From contig BTRK01000005.1 in NCBI GenBank assembly GCA_036245805.1, positions 15,600,984 through 15,664,983 on the forward strand: a stretch of DNA of 64,000 nt. Direction: 5' to 3'. Below are positions 11,556 to 22,982 of the stretch, piece by piece (within the stretch, counting starts at the first letter, position 1; the number at the start of each line of letters is the position of its first letter). The notes under the pieces were generated by a model. That model did not search any database and had not been told where the DNA came from. It saw only the letters and a program-made list of their open reading frames with translations. The translations under genes and the position numbers were made by a program. This stretch comes from Pristionchus mayeri. Its lineage: Eukaryota; Nematoda; Chromadorea; Rhabditida; Neodiplogasteridae.

Positions 11556-13468
11556 TTAATTTCACTTGTTTCATATTGTATATTCGTATCTGAAATGATG
11601 AACTTATAAATGTTATTTGTCGATTTCATTATCGTTACGTCTATCTCAGTTGCACAATATTCATGAAATATTCTTGCTCATTCTTGTCTTCCATCGATAA
11701 ATTAATCTCGGTCTTATGATTTTTTCTAGTCTGTATATTGAATCCGTATCATAGAAGATCCACATCCTCATTTCCGGCAAATTCATTAAATATTCCTAAA
11801 TTGCACATGATAGATTATGAGTCCACATTGTGAAGTGTTACACCCCGTGTTAATCGTAGAGCCCACTTGGATTTCTGATGATATTCCCTGAACGATGGGA
11901 ATATAGCACAAATAACTAGAATGCTCCGTAAACGTGTATTTAGAGCTAATGCGTACACTTCTCCGTCGGCGAAATCGAGACTGATCCCGTTCCTATTTCC
12001 ATCAGAGCAAATTAGGCAGCTGTGTTCTCAAGTATCTATGAACGGTTCATTTGAAGTCATTTCATAGACCCACTTGTCAGTGCACAGTGGAAATGTAGAA
12101 GTGGATAATGATGTAGCCATTGATCGAATATGAGCTAATTCTTGTGGTGCGGGACGCAGGCAACTGAAAGCAACGTGTACAACTCCATATCACGTCTTGT
12201 TCCGTGCGCTTTTTGAAAATGCCTTTGATAGCAACTATGAAGAAATACGTTGACCCCAAAATATTTTCGCTGAGGGGGACTACTTTCCCAAGACGATTAT
12301 AATTTGATTATCTCGATTTCGCACAATATCTTGCTAGGCAGACAGTGTGATAGATTGAGTGGGGGGGAGAGAGAGAGAGAGAGAGAGAGATAATGATGAG
12401 ACTATACGAGGGATAGTTATCGTCTGCAACCTGCGCCCGACATGGTCAATTCTTGTACAGCATGACGCACGGTTATTTTTGCAGACTTCACGGCTGTTTC
12501 GTAATCAACAGATGGCAGTATAAAAGTGAGGAACACGACACGTCGCCTAAGCAGCGGGCTTCCACTTTTACTAATCCCACAAATGTCCACCGTAAACTCC
12601 TTGAGGACTTTGAACTGAAGTAGTCGTACTTTCATCCCACTCCCCAGTTGCCCCCTTGTGAACTCCACGGGGTTGAGAAGTTTGAGCCTTTGAAAATGAA
12701 TCCTTGATTGCTATTTGGATACCACGTAAGCCGTATTTCCCATACTGCATTGCCAAACTGTAAATGTGCTAACTAAAAACCTTTTTCTGCATTTTCATGC
12801 AATTTTTTTTTCCGATTTGCGAGTATCTTCTGTAGTAGAATTTGCTTGACTTTGGCGCTTAGTACAAGACAACATTTTGTACTGAGGATTAGTTTTGCAC
12901 ATTCACAATACACGAACACATTTGCAAATTCTGATTTCATTTGAGAATACCTTATGAAAATGTAACTGCTAATGGTAATATTGCAAAGTCGGATTTAACA
13001 TAGTGAGATCACACCACTCCTCTACCACGCCCTGAATACTTCATCGTGATCATTCATGATCAAATTCCTCAGGATGGCTTAGAAAACGCGCTTATCGGTG
13101 TCAGAATTGGTAGTTCAATCCTGTTCACTGACCGCTTCCCAAAATGCGGGGAAGGTTGGCTATCTGTCACTGAAGGTGATTCAACTGCTTGTCCCGTTAT
13201 CTAATTGGTGACCAGTAGATGCGGGGTGCGAAACTCCAAACATCGCGAACTGATCAAACTCTATTCAATGTACACTACATTTAGTCGCTTAGACAATTTC
13301 AAGTTTGTCGGGGAGAAGTGAGTGTGAACTAATAATCATGACCGGGGAGTGAGGTTGAAAGCACTAGTTATCACGCTGCAAAACAACACGATGTTGATTA
13401 GTCACTAAGTCGTTACGATTATTCTGGTCTGATTCCTGACTTCGCTTTTTCAATCGAATGCATTGCAG
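11556..13468. other. Intergenic stretch with GA microsatellite and unassigned frames
   Basis: A run of GA dinucleotides lies at about 12,367-12,390. Two overlapping minus-strand frames (12,417-12,668 and 12,571-12,756) are open for 60-80 codons, but no family was recognised and no splice logic joins them. The left part up to about 11,720 is the 3' flank shared with the inverted paralogue near 1.1-1.4 kb. Confidence 0.45.
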
Positions 13469-13887
13469 ATGGCTCCTTTTGAGGGCTCAGATTCAACGCA
13501 AATTGGCTTCTTTGAGATGCAAAGACGGCAGAAACTGGTTAAAAGGGTATCGTGTTATCTTGTATTAATATTAAGAAAATATAATGTTTCAGTACTATGA
13601 TGAGCAAGCAGAGCTGATCGCGCATTACGAAAATGACGCAAAGATTACTTCGGGGGAAATATTGCAGATTAAGGTGAGTATTTAACTCGTTCATCACAAT
13701 TCACGTTTTTGTCACATCATTCTACTATCTAGCGGAGCATTCAATTGAAGCGTTATTTCGAAAACTTTGTCCAGATGAGGCCTCGGGTAGATCGCAAGCT
13801 CATCAGAGCACGGCTAGCCCTCAATGGACTGCTACTCCTCACAAACCTCACCACCGCCACCTTGTCAGCCTCACAGTCGTTTATCAG
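13469..13887 (+). pseudogene. CDF metal transporter, 5' fragment
   Basis: Three exons read in frame: MAPFEGSDSTQIGFFEMQRR, then YYDEQAELIAHYENDAKITS, then RSIQLKRYFENF and RVDRKLIRARLALNGLLLLT followed by NLTTATLSASQSFI. The YY-x-x-Q-x-x-LI motif and the first transmembrane helix match the start of CDF transporters of the family whose 3' end is at 1-912. The last exon ends in a usable donor (ATCAG|GTGGG), but the next 60 bases run into the promoter of a TTR-like gene and no further CDF exon is seen. The gene therefore appears truncated by the array's expansion. A read-through chimera with the TTR-like gene is possible but unsupported. Confidence 0.7.
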
Positions 13888-13949
13888 GTGGGTTTTCGAT
13901 CTCGATTTTCGATTACACACGTGTAATTTCTACACGTCCATTTATTCAT

Positions 13950-13959
13950 TGACACGTCA
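13950..13959 (+). promoter_or_regulatory. TGACACGTCA promoter element of TTR-like A
   Basis: Exact TGACACGTCA, 147 bp before the start codon and followed by the TTTGTTCGTTGTTA block common to the family. A related ACACGTGTAA lies 33 bp upstream. Confidence 0.65.
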
Positions 13960-14096
13960 TCAATTAGAAAATCATTTGTTCGTTGTTATTCTCCCCTCTC
14001 TTCTCCACTCATTCTCGTCGTTCAGCATCGTCTGAAGAGGTCGTTTGGTCCATTTCTCTTTTATTTTTCTACAATTTTTCTTTCAGTAACCTGAAA

Positions 14097-15121
14097 ATGA
14101 AGTTTGCTGCTGTACTCTTTGTGATGATTGCTGGCTGCATTAGCGAAGTGAGAGCACTGAACGCACCGATCATCATTTTTCAAAGCATCATTTTCTCAGA
14201 TCACTCACAGTCTCCCAGCAACTCGTCATGATTCCGGAGCAGACTCGAGGGCTCCGCGAGGAGTAAGCTCTCTTTATTGTTTTTAATAAGTAATTATCAA
14301 TAATTATTTTTTAAAAATAAAAACACTGTTCAGACTAAAGTGTACGCAGAGGTCAGCGGCACGCTCTCTTGCCCTAAGGAATTCAGAGCTCGCGTCCACA
14401 TTTGGGTGAGTTGGCTCTCTTTTTTGAACGCAAAAACAAATTTTGCTTTAGGACGACGACTTTCCCTTGAAGCCCGACTTCATAGGCGAACACAAAGTAA
14501 TGCAGAGGCATTTTCGACGAAAAAAAGAAACGTTGCAGCCATATGAACAGTCAACCTTCAACCGGGTCACGGCACGTCATGAAAAGCCATTCAAGGTCGC
14601 AGGAAAGGTCAGATTGTAGTTCCACAACAACTGTTTATATGGTTTTAATAGCGGAATTAAGCTAATCGATGCTTTGCCCGGGCAATTTCACGTCGAACCG
14701 GTCGTGACCATTGAGCACAGCTGCGGATCCGGATTGCCATACAGTACGCGTAATCTCTATCGTAAAATGTAGAATGCACAATTGGGGTATTGATCCCCTT
14801 CATTTTGAATACTCCCTCGCCCCTCGACCGGCTGTGTGCGCAAGGAAGAAACGATTGTCCTAATTGTGCACTCTACTAAAATCATAACACAACATGAATG
14901 TTTCTTTAACATTCGTCATATTTAAAAAAATGAGTATAATATTTTGATGACATTACAATTTTAAATACCGATCCTTCTCAGACCGTGCGTGCGTGTGCAA
15001 GGATTTCGGCGATCGTGGCTACGATTTCTCCGAGTCTCTAGGGACGGTCAACCTCGACACGACTGAACTCACCTTCTGCGATATGTGCAATTTTGCCCAG
15101 GCCCAGACCAGCAGCAGATAA
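14097..15121 (+). CDS. Secreted TTR-like protein A
   Basis: Seven coding exons, no lesion seen. Exon 1 encodes the signal peptide MKFAAVLFVMIAGCISE and the reading continues ITHSLPATRHDSGADSRAPR. The TTR-like core follows: VSGTLSCPKEFRARVHIW, DDDFPLKPDF, PYEQSTFNRVTARHEKPFKV, then HVEPVVTIEHSCGSG. The last exon carries ACVCKDFGDRGYDFSESLGT, LDTTEL and CDMC. The first two Cys and the strands around them match TTR-like (DUF290) proteins, which are secreted beta-sandwich proteins of mostly unknown ligand; the CxC and CxxC pairs are extra. An AATTGTGC foldback sits in the intron before the last exon. The acceptor before exon 6 (GGAATTAAG) is weak. A short tail, QAQTSSR, ends the protein. Confidence 0.85.
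14770..14876. mobile_element. Short foldback MITE in TTR-like A intron
   Basis: Ends TAGAATGCACAATT and AATTGTGCACTCTA are inverted copies; centre CCTCGCCCCTCGACCGGC. No coding capacity. Confidence 0.6.
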
Positions 15122-15317
15122 AGAGATTATTTGAGTCGATTATTTCATGTTCAACGCACAATTATGATAATTTGCAAAACAATGCCAGATTATTTGTATT
15201 TTCCTTGTTTTCCTCGAAACTAGGAGAGGATGTAGCGAATGGTGACTATCATATCGTTCGCATCTTTAAACAAAGTAGCAATATTTTCCCATCCCAGGGC
15301 GATTCATAGCATTGATA

Positions 15318-16141
15318 CAGTCGCGCGCAAAAGTATTTGGGCACTTTGTGAACTCGCTGCAAGTGTTTGACCAGGAAAGCCATCAATCTGGAACTAGGGT
15401 AGTATACACCAAATTCATCGGAGATTATGATCATGATATTTGGGCATGACGCAATAGCCCAGTCATTGCGTAGTGATGACGTAATCAAATAGGACTTTTT
15501 CAAAACGGTATTATTCTTACATGGATTTTTTCCTGCTGGCCAAATTTTCTGTGGTTGGAGATATGACTGAGGACTACCCAGAAAATTTTTTTGAAGTTGC
15601 TGCTCGGTCGCACATTTGCTGCAGCCTTGCTGCAATATCGAGGTCGGAAATTCAGATCTCAGCTCCTTGCCAAGATAGAGACTGGTCCAAGCCATCAAAA
15701 TGATCGCCATCATGAGTCCAGATGATCCTGAGAATATGAAAACAATATCTCGAAATTTGCCCTTAGGGCATGAACAAATCACTTTTTTGCATGACCATTT
15801 TTCGGACATTCACAATTTTGCGGGAAAGTTAGGTAAAAATCAAATGTGCGACCGAGCAGCAACTTCAAAAAATTTTTCTGGGTAGTCCTCAGTCATATCT
15901 CCAACCACAGAAAATTTGGCCAGCAGGAAAAAATCTATGTAAGAATAATGCCGTTTTGAAAAAGTCCTATTTGATTACGTCATCACTACGCAATGACTGG
16001 GCTATTGCGTCATGCCCCAATATCATGATCATAATCTCCGATAAATTTGGTGTATACTACCGTAGTTCCAGATTGATGGCTTTCCTGGTTTTGAACTTGC
16101 TGCAAGTTCAAAAAGTGCCCAAATACTTTTGCGCGCGACTG
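15318..16141. mobile_element. 824-bp foldback element, CAGTCGCGC ends, TA target
   Basis: Begins CAGTCGCGCGCAAAAGTATT and ends with the complement, with TA on both sides as in Tc1/mariner insertions. The two arms pair along almost their whole length around a short centre near 15,730. No transposase. Internal segments are shared with the larger elements at 51,891 and 56,222. It lies between TTR-like A and B. Confidence 0.85.
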
Positions 16142-16581
16142 TAGCAGCAACATTATTTGCGCCAGATCAAAGGTTCCCTTTCTCCTCTGCTACCATTCCA
16201 TTCGCTCTGTTCATCTTTCCTTTTGCTTATTTAGTTTCCAATGTTTACCCACGTTTGGAATAATTTCCTTCAACCACGGAGTTACTGTCGTAATAGTGGT
16301 GTGTCGGATGACACTGGCTGTCCACTTTTTCCCCTGATCCACTTCTCTCATTCCCTTCCGATCAAGATGATAAAATGATGTTCCTTCTAATCTCTCTCCC
16401 ACTGAACTCACCGACACAGTGGAGGGTGGTCAAAGTCGTCGAATTGATAATTCGTTTGTTTTCCCCTCCTTTTCTCTCCCATCTCGTTCTCCGTTCATTC
16501 TTGTCGCTCAGCCTCGCCTGAAGAGGTCGGCTGTTAAAGTTTTATTTTTTTGCTCTATTTCTCCATTTTAGCAACCAGGAA

Positions 16582-17942
16582 ATGAAGTTTGCTGCTGTAC
16601 TCTTCGTGCTGATTACTGGCTGTATTAGCGAAGCAAGAACAAGCAATTGTCCATCAAAGCATCCATCATCCTTCTCTCAGATCGCTCACACTCTACCAGC
16701 AACTCGCCATGATTTCGGAGCAGATTCTTGGAATACTCGAGATTATAGTGTCGAAAACAATTATTTATCGACTATCGACTAGTTGAGAATGATTGTTATC
16801 GACTAGTCGTTTATCATCGACTATCATTCGCGATCTCATTTCAACTAATCGACTAGTCGATAAGCGGTCCAGTAGTGAAATGATCGTGTGAAAACAGATC
16901 TGTCGATAAAGCGTAGTGTGATATGTTTCAAGTGAACTACGAAATATTTAATTGTAATCAATTCGAAAACAACTAGTCGATTCGTAATCGACTAGTTGTT
17001 TTCGAATAATTGTGAGGATTCAAATAGCTTTCGACTGCTTCAAAACAACGATTAAAAATGAATCAACTAGTCGTTTGTTTTCGACACTCTACTCGAGATG
17101 TAATTTCCTTTTTTTGTTTAAAGTAATTAAATAAGATCATTATATAAATACAACACAATTCAGACCAGTGTATTCATCGAGGTCGATGGCACGCTTTCTT
17201 GCCCTAAGAAATTCAGAGCTCGCTCCCATATTTGGGTACATCTCACTTTCTTATCATGCAAACAATCATTTAATTTTAGGACAACGACTTTCCTTTCAAG
17301 CCCGATTTGCTAGATGGTAATGCATAGACGTTTATAAAGAATGCACATCTTTTGTAGCCATTCCAACAGCCAACCTTCAACCAGCTCACGGGACGCTATG
17401 AAGTGCCCTTCAAAATATCCGGAATGGTCAGTTTGGAGCGATGTGTAATTTATGTAGAGTGTCAAATATATAAAATTCTGCCACCTTTCCCCTTCACACG
17501 ATACCCCACTCATTTCTAGGCATCTCTCTGATTTTGTGTGCATAACCCTTCTGCGATGGGGGTGAAGTGAAAAATAGAGGAAGAAGTGCCAAAAATGATA
17601 TTTTTTATATGTGTAAAATAATTCAGGTTCGCGATGCTTTTCCCGGTGATAACGAAGTCGAGCCCGTCCTGAACATCGAACACAACTGCGGAGCCGGATT
17701 GCCCAAAAGTTCGTTATCATCCTGAAGGCTATCGGCAAGCATCCAACCTAGGCCCTTTTTTGGTGATATAATTTATCAATTATTGCCCATTTGCAGATCG
17801 AGCGTGCGTGTGCAAGGATTTCGGAGGTCGAAGCTACGATTTCTCCGAGTCTCTCGGAATGGTTAATCTCGACACGACTGAATTCAACTTCTGCGCCATG
17901 TGCAACTTTGCCTATGACCTGCGCAGCGAAGGGCGCAGATAA
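16582..17942 (+). pseudogene. TTR-like B, disrupted
   Basis: Paralogue of A. Signal exon MKFAAVLFVLITGCISE, then IAHTLPATRHDFGADSWNTR, core VDGTLSCPKKFRARSHIW, VEPVLNIEHNCGAGLP, and last exon ACVCKDFGGRSYDFSESLGM with CAMC. Three defects are visible. The exon 1 donor is GC (GAA|GCAAGA) where siblings have GT. A 346-bp element has inserted exactly at the end of exon 2, separating it from its donor; the reading then runs to a stop near 16,780. Exon 4 ends LLDG at 17,303-17,318 with a donor in the wrong phase, so joining to exon 5 shifts the frame. The TGACACGTCA element found before most siblings is also missing. Loss of function is inferred. Confidence 0.75.
16744..17089. mobile_element. 346-bp element with perfect 10-bp target duplication
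   Basis: Flanked on both sides by TACTCGAGAT. Termini carry AGTGTCGAAAAC and its complement. The interior is filled with many copies of the palindrome-like string ATCGACTAGTCGAT. No coding capacity. Target length suggests a Mutator-like origin. Confidence 0.8.
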
Positions 17943-18308
17943 AGTTATTATCTGACTCAATTACAAACGTTTCTCCACATTAAGATTACGACAATATGCA
18001 AAATAAAAATATTAAAAAAATGATGGAAAGTAAAGTGAAAGGCTTTCTCAAATCGCGAGTCAGCAACGAGCTACGCGATGAGAGCCTAAAAGGCTTGAAA
18101 TTCATTCTACGTGTTCGTTTGCATACTTGCCAGAAGCCTACGTGCCCTTAACCTTTTTTCAATGCAACGTATTCATATGTTCAATTTGATCCCTTTGTTC
18201 CTCGAATCTATCTTCCCTCCGATATATTCATTCTCGTCATTCGGCCTCGTATAGAGAGGTCGGTTGCTCCGATTTTTCTTTTATTTTCGTCTTTTCAGAA
18301 ACCAGAAA

Positions 18309-19285
18309 ATGAAGTTTTCTGCTATACTCTTCGTGCTGATTGCTGGCGGCATTAGCGAGGTGAGAAAATGACCATTTTTGAAGCTTCTAGCCATAAATCC
18401 TGGCATTTTTCAGATCGCTCACACTCTCCCTGTGGCTCGCCCTGATTTTATAGCTGACTCGAGGCTTTCCCGATCGGTAATTACTTTATTTGCATTTACG
18501 TTAATAATATAAATTTTAAATAAACACCTTTAAGATCAAGATAAACATCGAGGTCGCAGGCCATCTCACTTGTCCTAAGAAATTCAAAGCTCGTGTCAAT
18601 ATCTGGGTAAAATGGTTTTTTTCATTTGCATATTTTAGATTGATTTAAAAAAAGGTATTTATGCAGCATAACTGTAAGGCAACTTTACACAAATTAGCGC
18701 GTATTATTCATTTTTTTACATTTCAGGATGACGACTCTCCCCAATTGCCCGATGCGCTTGGTGGAGTCAGAGTATTGAATTGATTTTTTTACGAAAAAAA
18801 ATATTCCTTATTTTAGCCATTTCAAAACTCAAACTACAATCAACTTTCCGCGCGTCATGAAGTTTCCTTCAAACTAGACGGAACGGTCATCTTTAATTAC
18901 TACTTTTAAGATTTTTGGTGGCATTTATTTCAGCTCTCCGAATTAATGTTTTGGGATGACGAAGTCGAACCCGTCATGACAATCGAACACAACTGCGCAT
19001 CCGGACTGTCCGATTGTACGAATCAGTCTTGATATTGTTAGATATTAGCATTATCCCGTTACTATTGATATTCTCACTATTGGCAAAGTTCTTTTCTCAT
19101 CAAGTTTAATGATGTAATTACGCACAATCCATTTTGAAATTCCTTTTTTCTCAGATTGGGCATGCGTGTGCAAGGTCTACGGTGATCGAAGCACATCATT
19201 CAAAGAAAATCTCGGAACGGTCCATCTCGACACGACTAATATGACCTCCTGTAGAATGTGTGATGATGCCGTCCATCTTGGGTAG
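18309..19285 (+). CDS. Secreted TTR-like protein C
   Basis: Seven exons in frame with canonical splice sites. Signal exon MKFSAILFVLIAGGISE, then IAHTLPVARPDFIADSRLSR. Core: INIEVAGHLTCPKKFKARVN, DDDSPQLPDALGGVR, PFQNSNYNQLSARHEVSFKL, VEPVMTIEHNCASG. Last exon: ACVCKVYGDRSTSFKENLGT, LDTTNMTSCRMC, ending DDAVHLG. It is closest to E and to the 3' part of chimera L. The motif TGACACGTCA is not found upstream; only the following TTTGTTC block survives, so its control may differ. No lesion seen. Confidence 0.82.
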
Positions 19286-19608
19286 GGGAGGGGTCTCAAA
19301 TAAAGCAATTATTTGAGTGCATGCGTCTCATTGTTAATACACTCGACCAAAATCATTCTCGATTCGTATTTTCTTGTATTCGTCATGCCAGAATAATCGG
19401 GCTGGAATGCGGCCCTTAAATTGCCCCGTAGCGGCAGACGCCGGATGGGACATTGTTGTGATAATAACCGTTTGTAAACAACTGCATTGGCTGACTATCG
19501 TATTTTACACGAAATTCATTCCGGGAAGTAACGATAGAATAGTTCTATTCTCCACCTTGGCCTTGTTTACATAACCAAATTGAACGTGCAATTTCAATAT
19601 CTCATCAT

Positions 19609-19618
19609 TGACACGTCA
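19609..19618 (+). promoter_or_regulatory. TGACACGTCA, distal copy upstream of TTR-like D
   Basis: Exact match, 219 bp before the start codon of D. Two AGTCTACGTG strings follow at about 19,645-19,670. Confidence 0.55.
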
Positions 19619-19687
19619 GCAGTTCATTAATCTCTGTGGTGAAAAGTCTACGTGAAAAGTCTACGTGCGAAATCTATAGTTTTGCAT

Positions 19688-19697
19688 TGACACGTCA
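19688..19697 (+). promoter_or_regulatory. TGACACGTCA promoter element of TTR-like D
   Basis: Exact match, 140 bp before the start codon; part of the family-wide promoter layout. Confidence 0.65.
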
Positions 19698-19827
19698 GCA
19701 TATATTATAAATTTGGTGATTGCTTCTCGTTTCATTTCATTTTCGTCCTCAACCTCGTCTGAACAGGTCGGTTGCTCTCATTTTTACCTTTTTTTCCCTT
19801 TATTTTCGTTATTTCAGCAACCAGAAA

Positions 19828-20827
19828 ATGAAGTTTGCTGCTGTTCTCTTCGTGCTGATTGCTGGCTGCATTAGCGAGGTGAGCACAGAGTGGAATCTTC
19901 TTCAGAACAAATCCAAAATCTGGACATGTCTCAACTTGGCAGATCGCTCACACTCTGCCAACAGCTCGTAATGAAACCGACGTTGTATCGAGGAGTCGCC
20001 GAATGGTAATTCGACACTTCTTGGATAGTTGGCCTTCCCCCGCTCCTCTATCATTTTACATCCCCCCAGAGGGGTAGTAGGTAAATAAGGGAAATACCTA
20101 AAAAAAGAATGGGATAGAGGAGACGGGGGGGATCAATTATCCAAAACGTGTCGGTAATTCACCACATTTTACATATGCTGAATGTCAGGTGATCGTACCA
20201 TTCGATGTCCACGGGGACCTCGGATGCTCTAAGGAATTCAAAGCTCGTGCTAATATCTGGGTAATTCCATAACATCTTTTTTTAAACATTTTACCATACA
20301 AGTTACAATTTGCAGGAAAGAGATATCCGCAATCCCCAGGCTGTCGGTGGAGTAAGGGTAGGTCACGGACGTTATCGCTCAATTGATCATCTGCTTTCAG
20401 CCATATCAGAACTCGGAGCCTGGGCGGCCTCAGCAGAATTATATCAGTTTCGATCTATCTGGAAAGGTGAGCCATTTCATCACTGATAATATGTGATTGA
20501 AGAACAAATCTTTGTTCAGGCTGAGGAACAATGGCCATATGACTTGGATGTCAAGCTCGTGACAACAATCGAACATAACTGCGGAGCCGGTAATTAGCGA
20601 TAACATTTGTAATTGTTTGATTATCAAATTATCGAGTGATCAAGTTTCAATAATTAATATACTAATTGTAATATATTTAATAATAATTGTTCGTAAATTG
20701 GATCTGCGTGTGCAAGGACCACGGATTGCACCACGAGGATTTCTTCCACGATTACATCCACATTGGCGACCTCCAGAAGACGGAACTGACGTGGTGTAAA
20801 ATATGCGATTACGCCAAAACGCAGTAG
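19828..20827 (+). pseudogene. TTR-like D, final splice acceptor lost
   Basis: Exon 1 MKFAAVLFVLIAGCISE, then IAHTLPTARNETDVVSRSRR with an RSRR processing-like site, core FDVHGDLGCSKEFKARANIW, ERDIRNPQAVGGVR, PYQNSEPGRPQQNYISFDLS, then LVTTIEHNCGAG. The last exon encodes ICVCKDHGLHHEDFFHDYIH, LQKTEL, CKIC. Where all siblings have AG before this exon, D has AA (20,695-20,696, context CGTAAATTGG), and no other AG lies close upstream. Either this intron is retained or a cryptic acceptor is used; the next AG would remove the CxC motif. All other exons are intact, so the loss looks recent. A foldback lies in the intron after exon 2. Confidence 0.65.
20022..20146. mobile_element. Foldback MITE in TTR-like D intron
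   Basis: Arms TTGGATAGTTGG with CCCCGCTCCTCTATC and their complements surround a short loop. A similar but decayed sequence (CTTGGGTAATTGG, CCACCCCCG) lies in a CYP4 intron at about 34,940-35,070. Confidence 0.65.
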
Positions 20828-20978
20828 AACAGGAGTTACGTCGAATAGAACACTCCTCATTTCTATAAATTATGTGTATTATTTTATATTTGCATACGAC
20901 ACTCGAATAATTACCACTCAGAAATGGTTTATGAAATTTTTCGCATATATTTGATTTTGTGAAGAACAATAATTCAAT

Positions 20979-20988
20979 TGACACGTCA
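20979..20988 (+). promoter_or_regulatory. TGACACGTCA promoter element of TTR-like E
   Basis: Exact match, 152 bp before the position of the ancestral start codon. Confidence 0.65.
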
Positions 20989-21130
20989 TCAAATAATTAA
21001 TCACTTTGTTCGTTGTTACTCTCCACTCTACTCTCCAATCATTTTCGTCGCTCAGTCTCGTCTGAAGAGGTCGTTTACTCCCATTTTCCTCCCTATTTTC
21101 CAGTATTTTCATCTTATCAGAAACCAGAAA

Positions 21131-22298
21131 ATAAAGTTTGCTGCTGTACTTTTCGTGCTGATTGCTGGCTGCATTAGTGAGGTTAGAAAATGTCCATCTT
21201 TATTGTTATGCAAATATTTTATGATACAAAATAAGCTTATTTTTTAAGATCGCTCATACTCTCACAGCGGCACGCCCTGATTTTAGAGCAGAGTCGAGGG
21301 CTCCCCGATCGGTAATTACTTTATTAGTATATGAATAAACACAAATTATGACACATTTTAAATAAATAATGTTTAGATCAAGATAAACGTCGAGGTCACA
21401 GGCCATCTCACTTGTCCTAAGAATTTCAAAGCTCGCGCCAATATCTGGGTAAATTTGCTTTTCCTAAGTTGAATTTAGGTAGCATATAAAACAAATTAAT
21501 TTTGGAGCAAATTAATTGTCTGACAGCCATTTTACAATTTTCAGGATGACGACTATCCATGGAATCCCGACGCGCTCGGTGGAATGAGGGTAAAGAAGCG
21601 ATGTTCTGGCGAAAAATAATTGTTCGTATTTGCAGCCATATCAACACTCAAACTACAACCAAACTTCCGCACGTCATGAAGTTTTCTTCAAACTGGATGG
21701 AACGGTCTGTTATTACCGGCACTACGCCAGATGCGAACCACCGGATGAAACCACGAAAATTCAAAGAAGCATTTTTTACACATTGGCAACCTTCTGTGAA
21801 CATGCAGGAGAAGGGCTTTTTTGATTATCATCCGACAGTTCTTACCCGACCTGGTGCCGTTAATACCTCTACAAATTCTAATTTAATATATATAAATTCT
21901 GATGTAATATAAAAAACACTCGCATTCAGCTTTCCGAATCATGGGGAGGAGACGACGAAGTCGAACCCGTGCTGACTATCGAACACAACTGCGCATCCGG
22001 ATTGCCCCATAGTATGACCTACATTAATATTATTTGATCATAATGCTTTACTTTCGTAGTCGGTTACAAAATCTATTAATTTAGCAAATATTTACAGTGT
22101 TTCAGAATACACGACATTAGAACATGTTCAAAATTTGAATATCGATTCTTCTAAGATTGGGCATGCGTATGCAAGGACTACGGTGATCGAAGCGAATCGT
22201 TCACAGAACCTCTCGGAACGGTCCATCTCGACACGACTAATATGACCTACTGTAACATGTGTAAAAATGCCAACCATATGTATGGAGATCGCAGATAA
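21131..22298 (+). CDS. TTR-like E, start codon changed ATG to ATA
   Basis: All seven exons are present and in frame. Where every sibling has ATGAAGTTT, E has ATAAAGTTT at 21,131-21,133, encoding IKFAAVLFVLIAGCISE. The rest is intact: IAHTLTAARPDFRAESRAPR, VTGHLTCPKNFKARANIW, DDDYPWNPDALGGMR, VEPVLTIEHNCASG, ACVCKDYGDRSESFTEPLGT, LDTTNMTYCNMC, ending HMYGDRR. An in-frame upstream ATG at 20,978 could give an extended N-terminus, also in frame if the conserved leader segment is spliced out, but the signal peptide would then be internal. Non-AUG initiation or loss of expression are the other options. Confidence 0.65.
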
Positions 22299-22982
22299 AG
22301 AAATTATTTGAATATCACGCGTGTCGCCGTAAAATCGGATAAACGTTGGCACAGTGAAAAAGTCGAATGTGAGCCAAGACCATTTTTCGGTAGTCTTTAT
22401 GGTTCCTCACAAGATAGCGTCGAGCTTTGTTCCACAGTTTCGATTTCGACGACGTCAGACGTCGTCGAACTTTGACTGACTCGAAATCGGCTGACTTTGG
22501 AGCCTCATATCTCAGCTTATTTTGATGCTGGTTCTTTACCAAGGAGATGGTTCTGTGCAGAATTTTCAGGAGAACACGCCTGTACCATTGGTTCAACGAT
22601 ATTTAAAAATAATAATTTCATAACTAATTAAAATTAATAATTTTCATTACAAATCAGAACCCAACGCATTATGTAGCTCAATCGCTAGATCTCGATGAGA
22701 GGAATCGAATGATATGCTGAATGACTATATTATTTTAGTGCGCCTCTGAGATACGCGGATTTCAAGATTTTCAATGCTCGCTCTGAAAAACACAAACGCT
22801 TTGATCTACCCTCTTCTCTGCTGCAATTGATCAATTTTTGAATTGTTTTCATGTTTCATGTATTAATCGAGTACGTTTATCTAATTTTAGGCACAAATAT
22901 CATCATACTATTCATAATTATCATAAATTTTACAATAAACCATTAACACAAAGGGTAAAATTCTAAACATTTCTCATACAGA

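Noticed and set aside
12417..12756. Minus-strand gene near 12.5 kb
   Set aside because: Two overlapping frames, no known family, no convincing splice sites or paralogue.
15249..16144. Frames of 60-186 codons inside the foldback at 15,318
   Set aside because: Mirror-image frames on both arms (the same residues read on opposite strands) are a by-product of the palindrome.
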